This document shows, piece after piece, positions 11,454 to 23,226 of a stretch of DNA of 27,380 nucleotides. Each line of letters opens with the position of its first letter. The first letter of the stretch is position 1. A program made the position numbers and the translations under genes. Origin of the DNA: Ichthyophthirius multifiliis. Lineage: Eukaryota > Ciliophora > Oligohymenophorea > Hymenostomatida. The DNA lies in NCBI RefSeq assembly GCF_000220395.1, contig NW_004086399.1, positions 1-27,380 on the forward strand, given 5' to 3'. The notes under the pieces were generated by a model, which saw only the letters and a list, made by a program, of their open reading frames with translations, was not told the origin of the DNA and made no database searches.

Positions 11454-12221
11454 TTTTATATATATATATTTTTTAGATATATAGTTTTTAGTCCTGATCA
11501 TTATGAAGATATAAGTCCTTAAGAGCTTATTAATGCTATAAAAAATAAGAACGATAATAATATGAATATAGTAAAATAAATTAGAAACTAATAATTAAAT
11601 GATAGACAATAGTAAATAGCATAGCTCATTAAAGTAATTAAAAATAAATAATAAATGGAAGAACTTTTTGAGTCTAGAATTTCTCTTGATGTTGAAAATA
11701 TTGTCCTTATGGGTCACTCTTTTGGAGGTGTTACAGCTACTTAATCGGCTTTTTTAGATAAAGAAATAAAGGCTGTTATTGGGTTGGATCCTTGGCTTTA
11801 CCCATAAGATGATTAATTATTAGATTTGAAATATAAAAATCCTATTTTGTATATTAATACTGAATCTTTTGCAATCAAAAATCCATAATATTAACTAATT
11901 TAGAAATGCTAGTAAATATATTAAGCAGCAGGAGATTCTTAAAATAATAAAATTATTGGGTTCTTAAAAAATAGTGATCATGTAAGCATGACGGATATTT
12001 GTTTTATTATCCCCTAAGAAAGTGTTTTGATTTAAATGATAAGATAAACTGAAAATTTAGTCGAAATCACATAATAAACTAGAATTTTGGTTAGTCTTTT
12101 TTTAGAAAAAATGGTTTTTGGGAATTAAAGTAAGGAACAAGTACTTAATGAATATGAAAAAAATTGTGTTGAAATGTTAAATATAAAAAATTCGTTTTAA
12201 TTATATGATTTTAATAAATGA
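10657..12221 (+). CDS. PAF-acetylhydrolase-like lipase with N-terminal membrane domain
   Basis: Exons 10657-11375 and 11477-12221 (1464 nt, 487 aa plus TGA), with one GT...AG intron at 11376-11476 (101 bp, mainly TA repeats). The C-terminal part is an alpha/beta-hydrolase of the platelet-activating-factor acetylhydrolase (PLA2G7/PAFAH II) family, which hydrolyses short or oxidised sn-2 acyl chains of phospholipids. Seen: IIFSHGLAGHRQSYS (oxyanion region), the nucleophile elbow GHSFGG (Ser321), GLDPWLYP (Asp344), and NSDHVSMTDICF (His408). Ser-to-Asp spacing is 23, as in the human enzyme (273/296). Residues 1-118 form about four hydrophobic segments (roughly 9-25, 49-62, 68-82, 92-111) ending in LPIYHFPEPLGSYQIG, which resembles the junction after the membrane domain of some bacterial PAFAH-like proteins. 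This N-terminal frame has exon-like GC and an ATG preceded by an A-run. A downstream ATG at 10905 with an intron at 10918-11014 would be an alternative, less likely start. Family very secure, membrane domain likely. Confidence 0.93.
11400..11445. repeat. (TA)n microsatellite inside lipase intron
   Basis: A perfect TA run of about 46 bp fills the middle of the 101-bp intron of the PAF-acetylhydrolase-like gene. Confidence 0.9.
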
Positions 12222-12425
12222 TATAATTATTATATTTATTTATATATATATATATTAATATATATATTATAAATTAAATTTTTTTATATATGAAATGTTT
12301 TTTATAAAAATTAAAAAAATATACACATAATATTTAAAGATTGATTTTATTTATAACTATTTATATTAATTTTCATTAAATTTTTTATTATTAATTTTTT
12401 ATAAAATATATATAAAAAATAATTA

Positions 12426-14993
12426 ATGTAAGAAGAATATGCTCTTAATACAGCAAAATATCGTTGGTTTAAAACTTAAGAAATATATGACATATTGAAA
12501 AATCCAATTAAGAATATTATAGTAGATTAACTTCCTAATAAACCAGAAAATGGAAGCTTATTTATAATAAATATTAAGAATGCAAAAAAAGTAATTTGTA
12601 TAAATTAAAGGTATATAAAAATATATATGTGTAGAGATGGAAGCATGATGGACATTTTTATTTGAGGAGAAAATAATAAGGCTTTAGAAGTGATCATGAA
12701 AATTTAAAAATAGGAGGATAAAATGTAAATTATTATAATATTTAATTTTAAAAAATATTAAATAAAAAAAAATACATATATATATATAATATATATATAT
12801 ATAATAACTATTATTATTATATATATACAATTAAAAAGGTTATTTCATGCTTTTATTCTTATATTATTTAAAATGATTTATAAGATGATATAATAATGAA
12901 TAGAAGAATATATAAGTTATAAAGTGAAAATATATAATTTTATTTAGTGCATTATTTAAAAGATTCAATAAAATAAAATTTAATTGAATAAAAAAATTAA
13001 ATTCAAAATATACAGGAAGAAAACTAGAATATACAATTTTAGCATGATAATTTAAATTAATTTAATAATCAATATTCTGAATTTTTTGTGAATAATGATA
13101 ATTATAAAAATAATAATTAAATGAGTTCTGTAAATTAATAATAGTTCAATGATAATTTTTATCCTTAATATTCTGAAAATTAGCATTAAAATTAATAATA
13201 GTAAATTTAGCAAAAAAAGATTTCTAATTATTACGAAAATTCAATTAATTATTCTAATAATTCTCAAAAAACAGAAAACTCATATATAAATTTACACCAA
13301 AGAATACAAGAATTAGAACATAGGTTATATAAATTAGAATTTGATAAAAAATAGAATAGGAGTCTACTTAAATTCCTTTGGATAAAAAATTTGAAAAACA
13401 AGAAGAAATTTCCGATTCTACAGTAGAATAACAGAATAAAATAAGAATTACTGAATATTCCCCTGAATGGGATTATGTTAAGGGAGGAAGTAAATTTGTC
13501 CTTTGTTTTTGGCCAGATTTAAGTTTTTTGCCTAAATCAGATTTAAAAAAATTCTAAGTTTGCTTTGGAGAATTGAAAGTTTAAGCTCAATGTATTTAAC
13601 CTGGTGTTATAAAATGTTTTGGTAATATATATATTAATTTATTAAATTATATTAATAATTTCTTATTATTTAAAAAAAGTTCCTGCTCATAAAGATGGTC
13701 TTATTAAATTATAAGTACTTTTTTAAGGATAAAGAATAGATGATGTTTACGATAAACCTTCCTTTTTTGAGTTTAGAAATATAGAAAAATAAAAAAAGAA
13801 AAAAAAAAGGCTATTTATAATTCTAATGATGAATTTTATAGTATTTAAAATAAATAATTAATTTTTTGTATATTTTTAAAAAATTAAAAATAATATATAG
13901 AAAGTGAATTTAAAGTTAGGATAGTTGATAAATTAAATACTTTATAAGATTTTATTAATTAATAAAATACAGGAGATTAATAAAATACAGGAAATTAATA
14001 AAATAATGAAAATTAATAAAATAAATAAAATTGTTTAAGCAATAATGTTAAATTTATAGAAACTGTAAAAATTATAAATAAATTAAAAGATAATATTGAT
14101 AATTTAACTAATAAATAATTAGACTTAATATTATAAGATGTAAAAAATAAATAGAATAATAAAAATAATAAATTATTTAATTTTTTTATAGATTCTAGAA
14201 ATAGCTGAAAATCATCTTAAAAAATAAGAAATTTAAAAATGGTTAGATTAAATAGATGATAATGGTTATGGTTTAATTCATTACATAATTATTTTAGGCT
14301 TTGATTCAACAATAAATATAATTAATAAATATGAGTGTAATTTGAATTTATATTCTAAAAATTAAATAACACCTTTATAATTGTCAATAGCTTTAAATCA
14401 AGAAGTATATTATTAGTTTACTTGTTTATAATTTTTGTTTAAAAAAAGAAAATTGTATCAATATTAATATAGTATGCATCTTAAGATAATTAAAAAGGAA
14501 ATTAATAGTTAAATGATTTATAAAAAGAATAGATAGACAAGAAAATATTCGATAATATATTTAATTTGAATGCTATATATTAAGTTTTTATTTCGTTTTT
14601 TTATTTTAAAAAAATAAAAAAAATTGTATAATAAATAGAGTCGAAATTTTCTAGATTTATTGGTAAGAGAAGTTACATTGCATGATTCTATAAAAAATAG
14701 TAGTGTAACTGATCATATTAGTTGGAATGATTAAGATTGTTAAGAAGATAATTATTTAGATTTAAGCGATTTATGCAAAAATAACTTTCTTAGTTAGAAA
14801 AATTAACAGTTTGATGAAGATTTATTTTAAAATGAATTAGATGGATCCGGTTCTGAGGAAGAGGATAAAAAAGAAAAAGCAAATAAAAAACATAAATATT
14901 TGAGAAATTATTCTGATAAATAAAAGCCTTTATAATTTAAATGTTAAGATTAAATACCTATAGATGGTTTTTTTTTTAAAATATATTTTTTAC

Positions 14994-15078
<85 letters not shown>

Positions 15079-15368
15079 TTAATAAAGAAAAAGATGAACT
15101 TTTGTATTAAAGCTAAAATTATCAATGTAGAATTAAAACTATTCAAAAAAATGTCAGATGCTGGTTATTGAGAAGACAATATTTAGATATAAAATATGCA
15201 ACTAAAACACTATAAAATTGTAATAATAATAAATATTTCATATATTTTATTCATTTATAAATAGATATAAGATAAAAAATTGCTTAGAAACATATAAAAC
15301 CTGATTGTAAAAGTATGATTAAAAATAAATTGATTGGATGGTTAAATGCTAATAATGTAAATCATTGA
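12426..15368 (+). CDS. CAMTA-type transcription factor (CG-1, IPT, ankyrin, IQ)
   Basis: A multi-exon gene of about 770-790 codons ending on TGA 15366-15368. Proposed exons: 12426-12590, 12635-12724, 12839-13361, 13424-13621, 13680-13840, 13901-14139, 14192-14404, 14473-14583, 14639-14966, 15088-15368. CAMTAs are calmodulin-binding nuclear transcription activators. Domain order is canonical. A CG-1 DNA-binding domain spans residues about 8-125 (KYRWFKTQEIYDILKN, NKPENGSLF, WKHDGHFYLRRK, DHENLKIGG, CFYSY, NRRIYKL, FYLVHYL). A Gln/Asn-rich linker follows. Next is an IPT/TIG domain (ITEYSPEWDYVKGGSKFVL, CFGELKVQAQCIQPGVIKCF, PAHKDG). An ankyrin-like stretch (IDDNGYGLIHYIIILGFD, TPLQLSIAL) and an IQ motif (IKTIQKNVRCWLLRRQYL) complete it. 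Two points need care. The frame changes between 13340 and 13424, by either an intron 13362-13423 with a poor GTCTAC donor or one base missing in the A6 run. It also changes at the A10 run 13799-13808. Alternative donor 13868 for the short intron ending 13900 is possible. Family secure; exact exon edges moderate. Confidence 0.88.
12725..12838 (+). other. CAMTA intron 2 with TA tracts
   Basis: A GT...AG intron of 114 bp splitting the CG-1 domain between the GGQN and VISCFYSY segments, phase 0. It carries TA-rich tracts (about 12776-12802). Removing it restores the conserved order of the CG-1 core. Confidence 0.75.
14998..15080. repeat. (TA)n microsatellite inside CAMTA intron
   Basis: About 80 bp of TA dinucleotides with one G interruption near 15060. 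It lies inside the proposed 121-bp intron 14967-15087 that precedes the IQ-motif exon. Confidence 0.9.
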
Positions 15369-15688
15369 ATTTTTATTTTATTTTTATTGCTATTATTACT
15401 TTCATTTCAAAAAATTTTAAAAAAATAAATATACATAAGTATAATATTATATTTTTTAAAATAAAAGTTAAATTTTTTTAAACATATTTTTTTTATAAAA
15501 AAATATATATTTAACATTGAAAAAAAATTAATATTTAAAAAAATAAAATAATACATATTTATTAAAATTAAATATATAATATAAAAATATCTTCTAAAAA
15601 TGAATTTTTTTTAACATATTAAATATATTCTATTTTCTTATTACTTTTTTACAAATATATGTTTCAAGTTATGAATGTTACTATAGTT
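15369..15688. other. Spacer between CAMTA gene and tRNA-Glu
   Basis: AT-rich spacer with no recognisable gene. GC rises only in the last 30 bp before the tRNA. Confidence 0.5.
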
Positions 15689-15760
15689 TCCCCAATAGTC
15701 TAGCTGGTTAGGATACAAGGTTTTCACCCTTGAGACCCGGGTTCAAGTCCCGGTTGGGGA
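15689..15760 (+). tRNA. tRNA-Glu (anticodon UUC)
   Basis: A 72-nt intronless cloverleaf. The 7-bp acceptor stem TCCCCAA pairs with TTGGGGA. The D arm contains GGTTAGGAT, and the A box is TAGCTGGTTAGG. The anticodon stem CAAGG/CCTTG encloses the loop TTTTCAC, giving anticodon TTC (Glu, GAA/GAG). The T arm CCGGGTTCAAGTCCCGG holds the B box. A T-run about 4 nt downstream (from 15765) fits a Pol III terminator. The overall sequence is typical of eukaryotic tRNA-Glu. The CCA end is not encoded. It is not one of the special ciliate tRNA-Gln that read UAA/UAG. Confidence 0.97.
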
Positions 15761-15770
15761 ATAATTTTTT
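15761..15770 (+). terminator. Pol III T-run terminator after tRNA-Glu
   Basis: A run of T residues begins at about 15765, directly after the acceptor stem, as expected for RNA polymerase III termination. Confidence 0.7.
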
Positions 15771-16065
15771 TAATTATATTTTATATATTAATTAATTATA
15801 ATAAAAATAAATTAATAAAAATTAAATATTATATAAATTAAATAATTAATTATAATGTAATATATTATTAATTAACTTATATATTTTTAGAAATAAAAAA
15901 TTTTTTGGTTGATAAATTAAAAAAAAAGAATATATTATATTATATATATAATTTTTTTCAATAAATTAATATTGGAAAAAAAATTAATATAGGCGAAATA
16001 TAAAAAAAATATATATATAATTATATATATTTTTAATTTATATATATTATACTATAAAAAATAGT
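15771..16065. other. Spacer between tRNA-Glu and kinase gene
   Basis: About 295 bp of AT-rich spacer without a reading frame or recognisable element. Confidence 0.5.
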
Positions 16066-16631
16066 ATGAATATATTAATTTCGAGAAAAGAATTAAAACT
16101 TTTTCCTTGTTCTGAGTTAGGATAAAAATATATTGACCGTGTTTCAGTTAGTCAAGGGACTTATGGGTTTTTTTATAAAAATAATTTATTTTCATTTAAA
16201 TTATAAATATTTAACTTCTTTTTCTTATGAAATAAATATATAAAAAACTAAAAATTAATTTTTAAATATTTAAAATTTATTAAATCCATTTTATTCATAA
16301 ATTATTCATAGTGAAGTTTACAAAGCCTACTCCAAAATCGATCAAAAATACGTAGCTTTAAAAAAAATAAAAAAGGAACGAAAAGAAGGGGTAAAAATTG
16401 AAACATTAATATTATTTTAATTATTTATACATTTTGTTTTTTGTTTTTTGTTTTATTTAGTTTCCAGTTACTGCCCTAAGAGAAATCAAAATATTAAGAC
16501 GCCTTAATCATCCTAATATAATAAAATTACTCGATATATCAACAGAGTAGCAAAGAAGTAAATTATTATTTTAAAAAAAATTATTATAATAAATTATTAT
16601 AATAAATTTATTAATTTATTATAAGTAAATC

Positions 16632-16702
<71 letters not shown>

Positions 16703-16956
16703 TTTTCTAAATAAAATTTAAATTATATATTTTTTTCTTTTTATTTATATATATACATATTTTTTTTAGATTATGGTGAATAAACTTATTTAGTTTTTGA
16801 ATATTGCGAACATGACCTTGAGGGATTATTGTCTAGCAATATATAATTTACTTTGCCTTAGGTTAAAAATATTATGTATTAAATATTACTTGGACTATAA
16901 GAAATACATAAATAAAATATTATACATCGTGATATAAAAAGTAATAATAATTATTA

Positions 16957-17014
<58 letters not shown>

Positions 17015-18895
17015 TAAAATTAATTTAAATAAAGCCGATAATATACTTTGTACTAATAAAGGAGAATTTAAAATTGCTGATTTTGGTTTATCAAAAATAA
17101 ATGTAAATGCTCCTTTAACATAAAGAATTTAGTGTATTCCTTATAGATCTCCAGAAGCAATATTTGGTAAAAATTATATATAAAATTTTTATTTAAAAAA
17201 AAAAAAAAAATTAAACAAAAAAAGAGGCAAAAAAATATACATCAAAAGTTGATATATGGTCTTTAGGAATAATACTTTATTAATTATTATTCCGTAACTA
17301 ATGCAAAAGAAAGACATTATTCTATGGTGATGGTTATGTCTAATAGGCTAAATAATATTTTAGCTTTTTGGGAAACCCAGAATTAGTTTGGTCTGAATAA
17401 AGTAAGAAAAGCTTAATGATGATGAAATATGATGAAATAATGAGTAAAATAAGCCCTGAAGAAAAGGCTAAATATAGAGATTGTTTACTTGATTTCCTTA
17501 AAGATATTAAACCGAAGTATACACTATCAATTTATTTGTTTATTTTAATAAAATAAATGTTTTTTTAACTTATTAAGTACTGATGTTTATGCATTAGACT
17601 TGCTTATTAAAATGCTTGTACTTGATCCAGAAAAAAGATTCTCAGTAGAAGATTGCTTAAATCATTAATTTTTTATGTAAGAACCTTTTATGGCAAGAAA
17701 TAATGAGTAGCTATTTTTATATATAAATATTTATATTTATTTTTATATTTTTATATAGAATGCCCTCTATTAAAGATGGTAATGAATATCATAATAAAAA
17801 ATATAAAGAATAAGGTGTATAATAAATTTCAAATTAAGTTGGTAAAAACTTCAAAAACATGAACTACAATTAAATTAATAACAATATCAGGCCTAATGTA
17901 AACATTAAAATTTATATTAATAATTTAAATAATATTATTAAAAGTAAAATAATTATAATTAGTAAAACACTAATGTAAATAAAAATATATCTAAATAACA
18001 AAGTAATCAAAAACATATATAAATGAATTAACTATTATTTTAAAATAAATATTTTTATATAAGATTAAAAAATTAATTAATAAAATTAATAATTAAACTA
18101 TTAACAATATAATAAAAACATAAACAATATTTAAAATAACCATAAAAATAATTAATTCAATAATAAAAACTTTTATATGAATTAAAAATAAGAAATTAAA
18201 ATAAATTGCAAAAATGAACAAAATATTCATAATTTTTATAATAAACTTGCTCCTATAAACAATGATTAATAATTTGATTAAAACAGCAAAAGCACTAACT
18301 TTTAATCTGAATCTAATTAAATATTAAAAAATGATTAAAAATAAACATAGTAATTTTAATAAAAAAAAAACGAACTAATTAATGTCAAAAGAAAAAATGT
18401 ATATAATGAAAAAGAGTATTCTAGTAAAATAGAAAATTAATAAAAACAAATAAAAACTAGTAATGGATAATTCTATTAAAAAAACAAATACAGTGTAAAT
18501 CCACTAGTAATTGAAATGTAAATTAATATAAATAATAAAGATTAAAATACTATATAATCAATTTAACCAATTTAAAGTTAATAATAAGTACAAGCAATAA
18601 AATAAAATACAAATAATAATATATTTATAAATAATAATATATACTAACAATAATAACAATATAAGGATATTAAATAGTAATAAAAATATAAAAATAAATT
18701 ATTTTATCTATAAAACGTTGGAAGAGGTGAATATTCGCCATATTCTCCAAATTTATAAGAATAAAAAATATTTTAAAATGAAATAAGTTAAAACATTTAT
18801 ATGTAAAAAATAACAAATGATTAATATAATGATAAAAATTATTATTATTAATAAAATAACAATAGTAATAATAGTAATACTAATAATAGTAATAC

Positions 18896-18948
<53 letters not shown>

Positions 18949-19456
18949 GTAATAATTATTATTATAATTACTAAAATTAAATACAAAATGAATATTTAAG
19001 TCCTGTTAAGTTTATAAATAAAAATAATTTAACTATTAAATAATTTGATATTTATGATGAATAATCAGACTCATTGTTCAGTGAAATTAAATAAGATGAT
19101 GATCCTGTTATTTTACAGAATAATAATATCAAAAATAATCTTAATTAAAATTATTTACAAATAAATTCTTTGAATTTATAATAAAACTTGTACCGCAAAA
19201 TTTCAATTGGATAATCCTAAAATGATTCTTTTAATATCCTAAAAAGAAAAGATAGTTGTAATTTATATAATTCACCTGGATATATTAGTAGTCCTCTATT
19301 TAATTTTGAAGGCTACAATATTTAATCAGTGGATTAAAATTTTAATCTTTTTTAAGGTAAAAATCAAATTAATTATTTTATTTAAATAAAAAAAATATTA
19401 CAAATAAAATAATTTATTTTAAAATTAAAATAGGGGATACAAATAATTTCAAATGA
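16066..19456 (+). CDS. CDK12/CTK1-like protein kinase with Asn/Gln-rich tail
   Basis: Eleven exons: 16066-16166, 16312-16390, 16461-16557, 16770-16940, 17035-17166, 17225-17516, 17578-17706, 17759-17897, 17963-18002, 18064-19356, 19434-19456. They total 2496 nt, 831 aa plus TGA, and all phases close. The N-terminal kinase domain (about 24-330) is cyclin-dependent-kinase type: VSQGTYGEVYKAY loop, VALKKI (Lys51), KEGFPVTALREIKILRRL (helix C, Glu68), FEYCEHDLEGLL, HRDIKTDN (Asp147), ADFGLSK (Asp165), T-loop Thr178 before YRSPE, VDIWSLG, and LDPEKRFSVEDCLNH. The KEGFP.TA.REIKILR stretch is characteristic of CDK12/13 and yeast Ctk1, which phosphorylate the RNA polymerase II CTD with cyclin K-type partners. 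The first Gly of the glycine loop is Ser29, and the usual Trp before YR.PE is absent. Residues 334-831 are low-complexity Asn/Gln-rich with a poly-Asn run near 670-690 and scattered SPYSP/SPGY motifs. Kinase identity is secure, CDK12-class likely. Confidence 0.92.
16633..16697. repeat. (AT)n microsatellite inside kinase intron 3
   Basis: About 65 bp of perfect AT dinucleotides in the 212-bp intron 16558-16769, the longest intron of the kinase gene. Confidence 0.9.
16962..17011. repeat. (AT)n microsatellite inside kinase intron 4
   Basis: About 50 bp of perfect AT dinucleotides in the 94-bp intron 16941-17034, between the HRDIK and DNIL codons of the catalytic loop. Confidence 0.9.
18858..18955 (+). 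repeat. (AAT)n trinucleotide repeat coding poly-Asn
   Basis: A run of AAT units with scattered AGT and ACT. In the kinase frame it encodes a poly-Asn tract with Ser and Thr interruptions. Other frames give poly-Ile or poly-Leu-like shadows on both strands and should not be taken as genes. Confidence 0.9.
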
Positions 19457-22400
19457 ATATAAATTAATATAATAAATCTTTAAAATTATAAAAAGTTGCT
19501 TAAAAATATAAAAAAATAATTCATAAAAAATATATATTTAAAATTTTTAAAGTAAAAATTTATAATATTAATACAAATACTATTTATTTTAATTTATATA
19601 TTGTATATATTAATTTTTGAATTTTCAAAATTAATCTAAACAAATTAATTTAAGTTATTAGTAATTAATTATTTATAAATATATTTAAATAATTAAAATC
19701 TAAATATAGTTTTATTATTATTTTGCATTATACGATTTATAAAACTTATAAATCATAAAACAATATTAATTATTAATTTAGAAATATTTAATAAAATTAA
19801 TATTTAATTTCTCTATTTTATTCTTATAATTAATTAAAAAAAGAAAAGATAATATTTTATAATATATTTAAATTTATTACTATTATACATATTTACTAAA
19901 GATTAACTTTATTTAAATTTGAATAATAAATAATATATTTGTTTTCTTTAAATAAAATATTAGTTATATTAAAAAAATAGCGATTATTTTTTATACTTTA
20001 AAAAAATATATTTTTTTAATATAATAAAATTTGAACAATATAGTAGAATATACTTAATTTGTTTTAAAAAATTAAAAAATAGATATAAAAAAAAGTGTAA
20101 AATAAATAATAATATAAATATTTAAACTAAGCTTTAAATTATTAAATATAATGATATAAAAAATAATATTTTTTATATATAAAATTTTATAATTATTTTA
20201 AATAATTTTTTTCTATAAAAAAATAAATATTATAAATATTTTTTTTAATAAATTTGATAAATACTTTATAAATACTTGTACTTTATTATATTTTATTAAT
20301 TAAAATGTTTAATTTTATAAAATAATATTTATCAACATTATAAAAATTAATACATTTACTTTATAACCTTTAATAATATTAAAAATATAATTTTTAATAC
20401 AAAAGACATAAAATTCAATAATCCAAATTCTAAACACATATAGGCATATAAAAAACTATTATTATAAAAAAAATAATTAACAAATAAAAAAATATGATAT
20501 AAATAATAAAATAAAATAAAGATAATAAGTTATATGTAAGAAAAAAAATATATATATAAGTTATTTGAGAAAAAATTCTATAAAAATGTAATAATGAAAA
20601 TTATTTAATATTTATTGATAAAGATATTTAAATGAAATAATTAAAATTGCAATTTTGTATTAATTTATCAATATTTACTTCTTGATTAATAAATATATAT
20701 ATATATAAAAAGTATAAATAAAAATTACAAAGATTATCAATAATAATTAAATAATTAAAAACCTTATTATTAAAATATTGCACCAAAAAACAAAAATTAT
20801 AAATTTTACTTTTAGATAGACCCTTTTGATTAAGAAACTAACAAAAATATTAGTTTGTAAAATAATAAGAAATATGATATATGTGAAAGAAAAATTAAAT
20901 TTCCATAGAAAATAATTATTAAATATATAGAAAAAAATATTTTAAGTAATTTTATTTTTAATTTAAAATAAAATAAATAATTTTTATATATATTTTAATT
21001 TTATTTTAAAATTTTATATTTAATTAATTTTGTAAAATTATAAAAATTAAATAATTTTATTATTTTAATAAAAATATATTTTTTTTTTTATTAAAATAAT
21101 GATTTTTTTCTATGTTATGTAAATTGTATTATTATTTATATTATATTTATAAAATATTATATATTTTGATAAAGTATATAGTAAAAATAATAAAATAATG
21201 AAAATGAAAATATATATATAAAATAAATAATTTTAAAAATGATTAAATTTTAATATTTTTTTTATAAATATTATTTATTAAATAAAAAAATATTTAAAAT
21301 TTATATTTTTAAAGTTATTTAAATTTTTTTGTTAAAACTTTACAATAAATATTATAACATTTGATAAGAATATTAATATTATTTTTATAAATAATTTATA
21401 AATATATAAAATTTTATATTTAATTAAGTATATTTAATGATATTTAATATTATTATTAAATAATTATATATAATTAAAATTTTAAAATAAGGTAAATTTT
21501 ATTTTTAATTATTTTTTCCATTTATGTAATATTATATTAAATAATAAATAATATGATTTTAATGAACATTAAGAATTTAAAATAATATTAAAAAATAAAT
21601 TCTTTAAGAAAAAATAATATATTTATTAATTAAAAAAATATAAATATCTAATAGATTATTATAAATAAGAAAAAATATTATATAAAATATATTTAAAATT
21701 ATATATTAATTAATAAATATAAATAAAATAATATAAATAAAAATATATATATATAAATATATATATTATTAAATATATATTTATATATATAAATTTTATT
21801 ATTTATTAAATATTTAAATTTATCTTATATCCTTATTATTATATATTTTTATCTTTTTTAAAAATAATTTTATATATATTTTATATTTATCTTTTAATTA
21901 ATTTTTTTATATCACATATAATATTTTAATATTTTTATATTTTTTTTTTTATTATTATTTTTTATAATATGTATAAGATTATATATAATATGATATTTTT
22001 TATTAATCTATTTTTTATATTTTTACAATATCTATAATAAATTTTATTTTATTTTTATTTTATTTTAAATTTTATTTTAATATTAAAATTTATATATATA
22101 TATATAATTTTTTAATGTCTTTAAAAATCTTAAATTAGTTTTTTTGTTTTTATAAATTAAGATAACTAATATTAAAATATAAAAATATTTTTTATATATA
22201 CATATATTTACATAATTTAATAAATATTTTTTTTACATTTTATATTATGAAAAATTATATTTAAAGACTAAATTATAATTATTTTTATCTATTTTTAATA
22301 TTTATTTTTATATATTTTAATAGTTTTATTATATGTTATCAATATTTATTCATTATTATAATTTTTATTAAAGTTCAAAAACTAAAATATATTTTTTAAT

Positions 22401-22968
22401 ATAAATTAAATATATTTTTGAAAAAATATATAATAATTTTTATTATATTTTTAATAAACAAACAATAAATTTATTATCATCTTTTTATTAAAATTAATAA
22501 AAAATTTTCAAAATAAAATATTTAATTTTATATATAGATATCATACTATATATATTTTTTATTTAAAATAAAATAAATATATAATTATATACTTTTATTT
22601 TATATAAAAATTATTAATATTTTTGTTAAAAAAATATTAACACTATCTGACATAAATTCTATATAAATTTTTTTAGAAAAAATATTTTTACTTTATTTTA
22701 AAATTTTATTTTATAAAAAAATAAATTATTATAATTTCTTGATATATATATTATTAATTAGTTTAATAATTATATTCTATTTTTCGATTGTATTTCTATT
22801 TTTTAACAAAAAACTTCAAAAATTTCAATATAAATGTATTAGAAATAGAAAAACAAAAAAACATAAAAATCAATTTTATTTAAAAGATTTGTATTTTTTT
22901 TTTTAATAAAAAATATTTTTATTAAATAAAAAAAAATTTAAAAAAATTATATAAAAAAGTATAATAAT
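19457..22968. other. 3.5-kb AT desert
   Basis: Nearly pure A/T over 3.5 kb, the longest gene-free stretch of the window. A small GC rise at about 20380-20450 and 20770-20910 gives no convincing reading frame or RNA fold. The region otherwise shows only homopolymer runs, short TA tracts (for example 21745-21795) and AT-only imperfect palindromes. No gene could be supported. Confidence 0.55.
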
Positions 22969-23226
22969 ATGAATTAATAATATAAAAATTAAATATTTTA
23001 AAAAATATTTCATTGGTTAGACAGTTAATAAGTTTTCTTAACCTATCCTGAAGATAAAATATATTAATTTTTTGATAAAATCAAAATTAATATTAAAAAA
23101 ATTGATTATGATAAAACTAGTAATGAACAAGATAATATATAATATGAATAAAACTCAAATACAAGTTCTCCATTAAAAAAAAGTAATAGTAATCTATTAT
23201 TAAGAAGAAAATTACATTAAATTTGA
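22969..23226 (+). CDS. Small hypothetical protein
   Basis: An 85-codon ORF (TAA/TAG as Gln) from ATG 22969 to TGA 23224-23226. It stands out because GC rises to about 20 percent within a desert of a few percent. It encodes a Gln/Asn/Lys-rich peptide with a more ordered start (KIFHWLDSQQVFLTYPED) and a Ser/Asn-rich basic end (SSPLKKSNSN). I recognise no family. It could be a whole short gene or one exon of a longer one. It points toward the RABL3-like gene, which is on the opposite strand, so the two would be convergent. Confidence 0.4.

Noticed and set aside
18753-18999. Poly-Ile ORFs on both strands
   Set aside because: They are alternative readings of the AAT trinucleotide repeat that codes poly-Asn in the kinase tail.
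22795-22860. Imperfect inverted repeat around TTTCTATTTTT and AAATAGAAAAAC
   Set aside because: Such A/T palindromes are expected by chance at this base composition. There is no supporting conserved loop or flanking gene signal.
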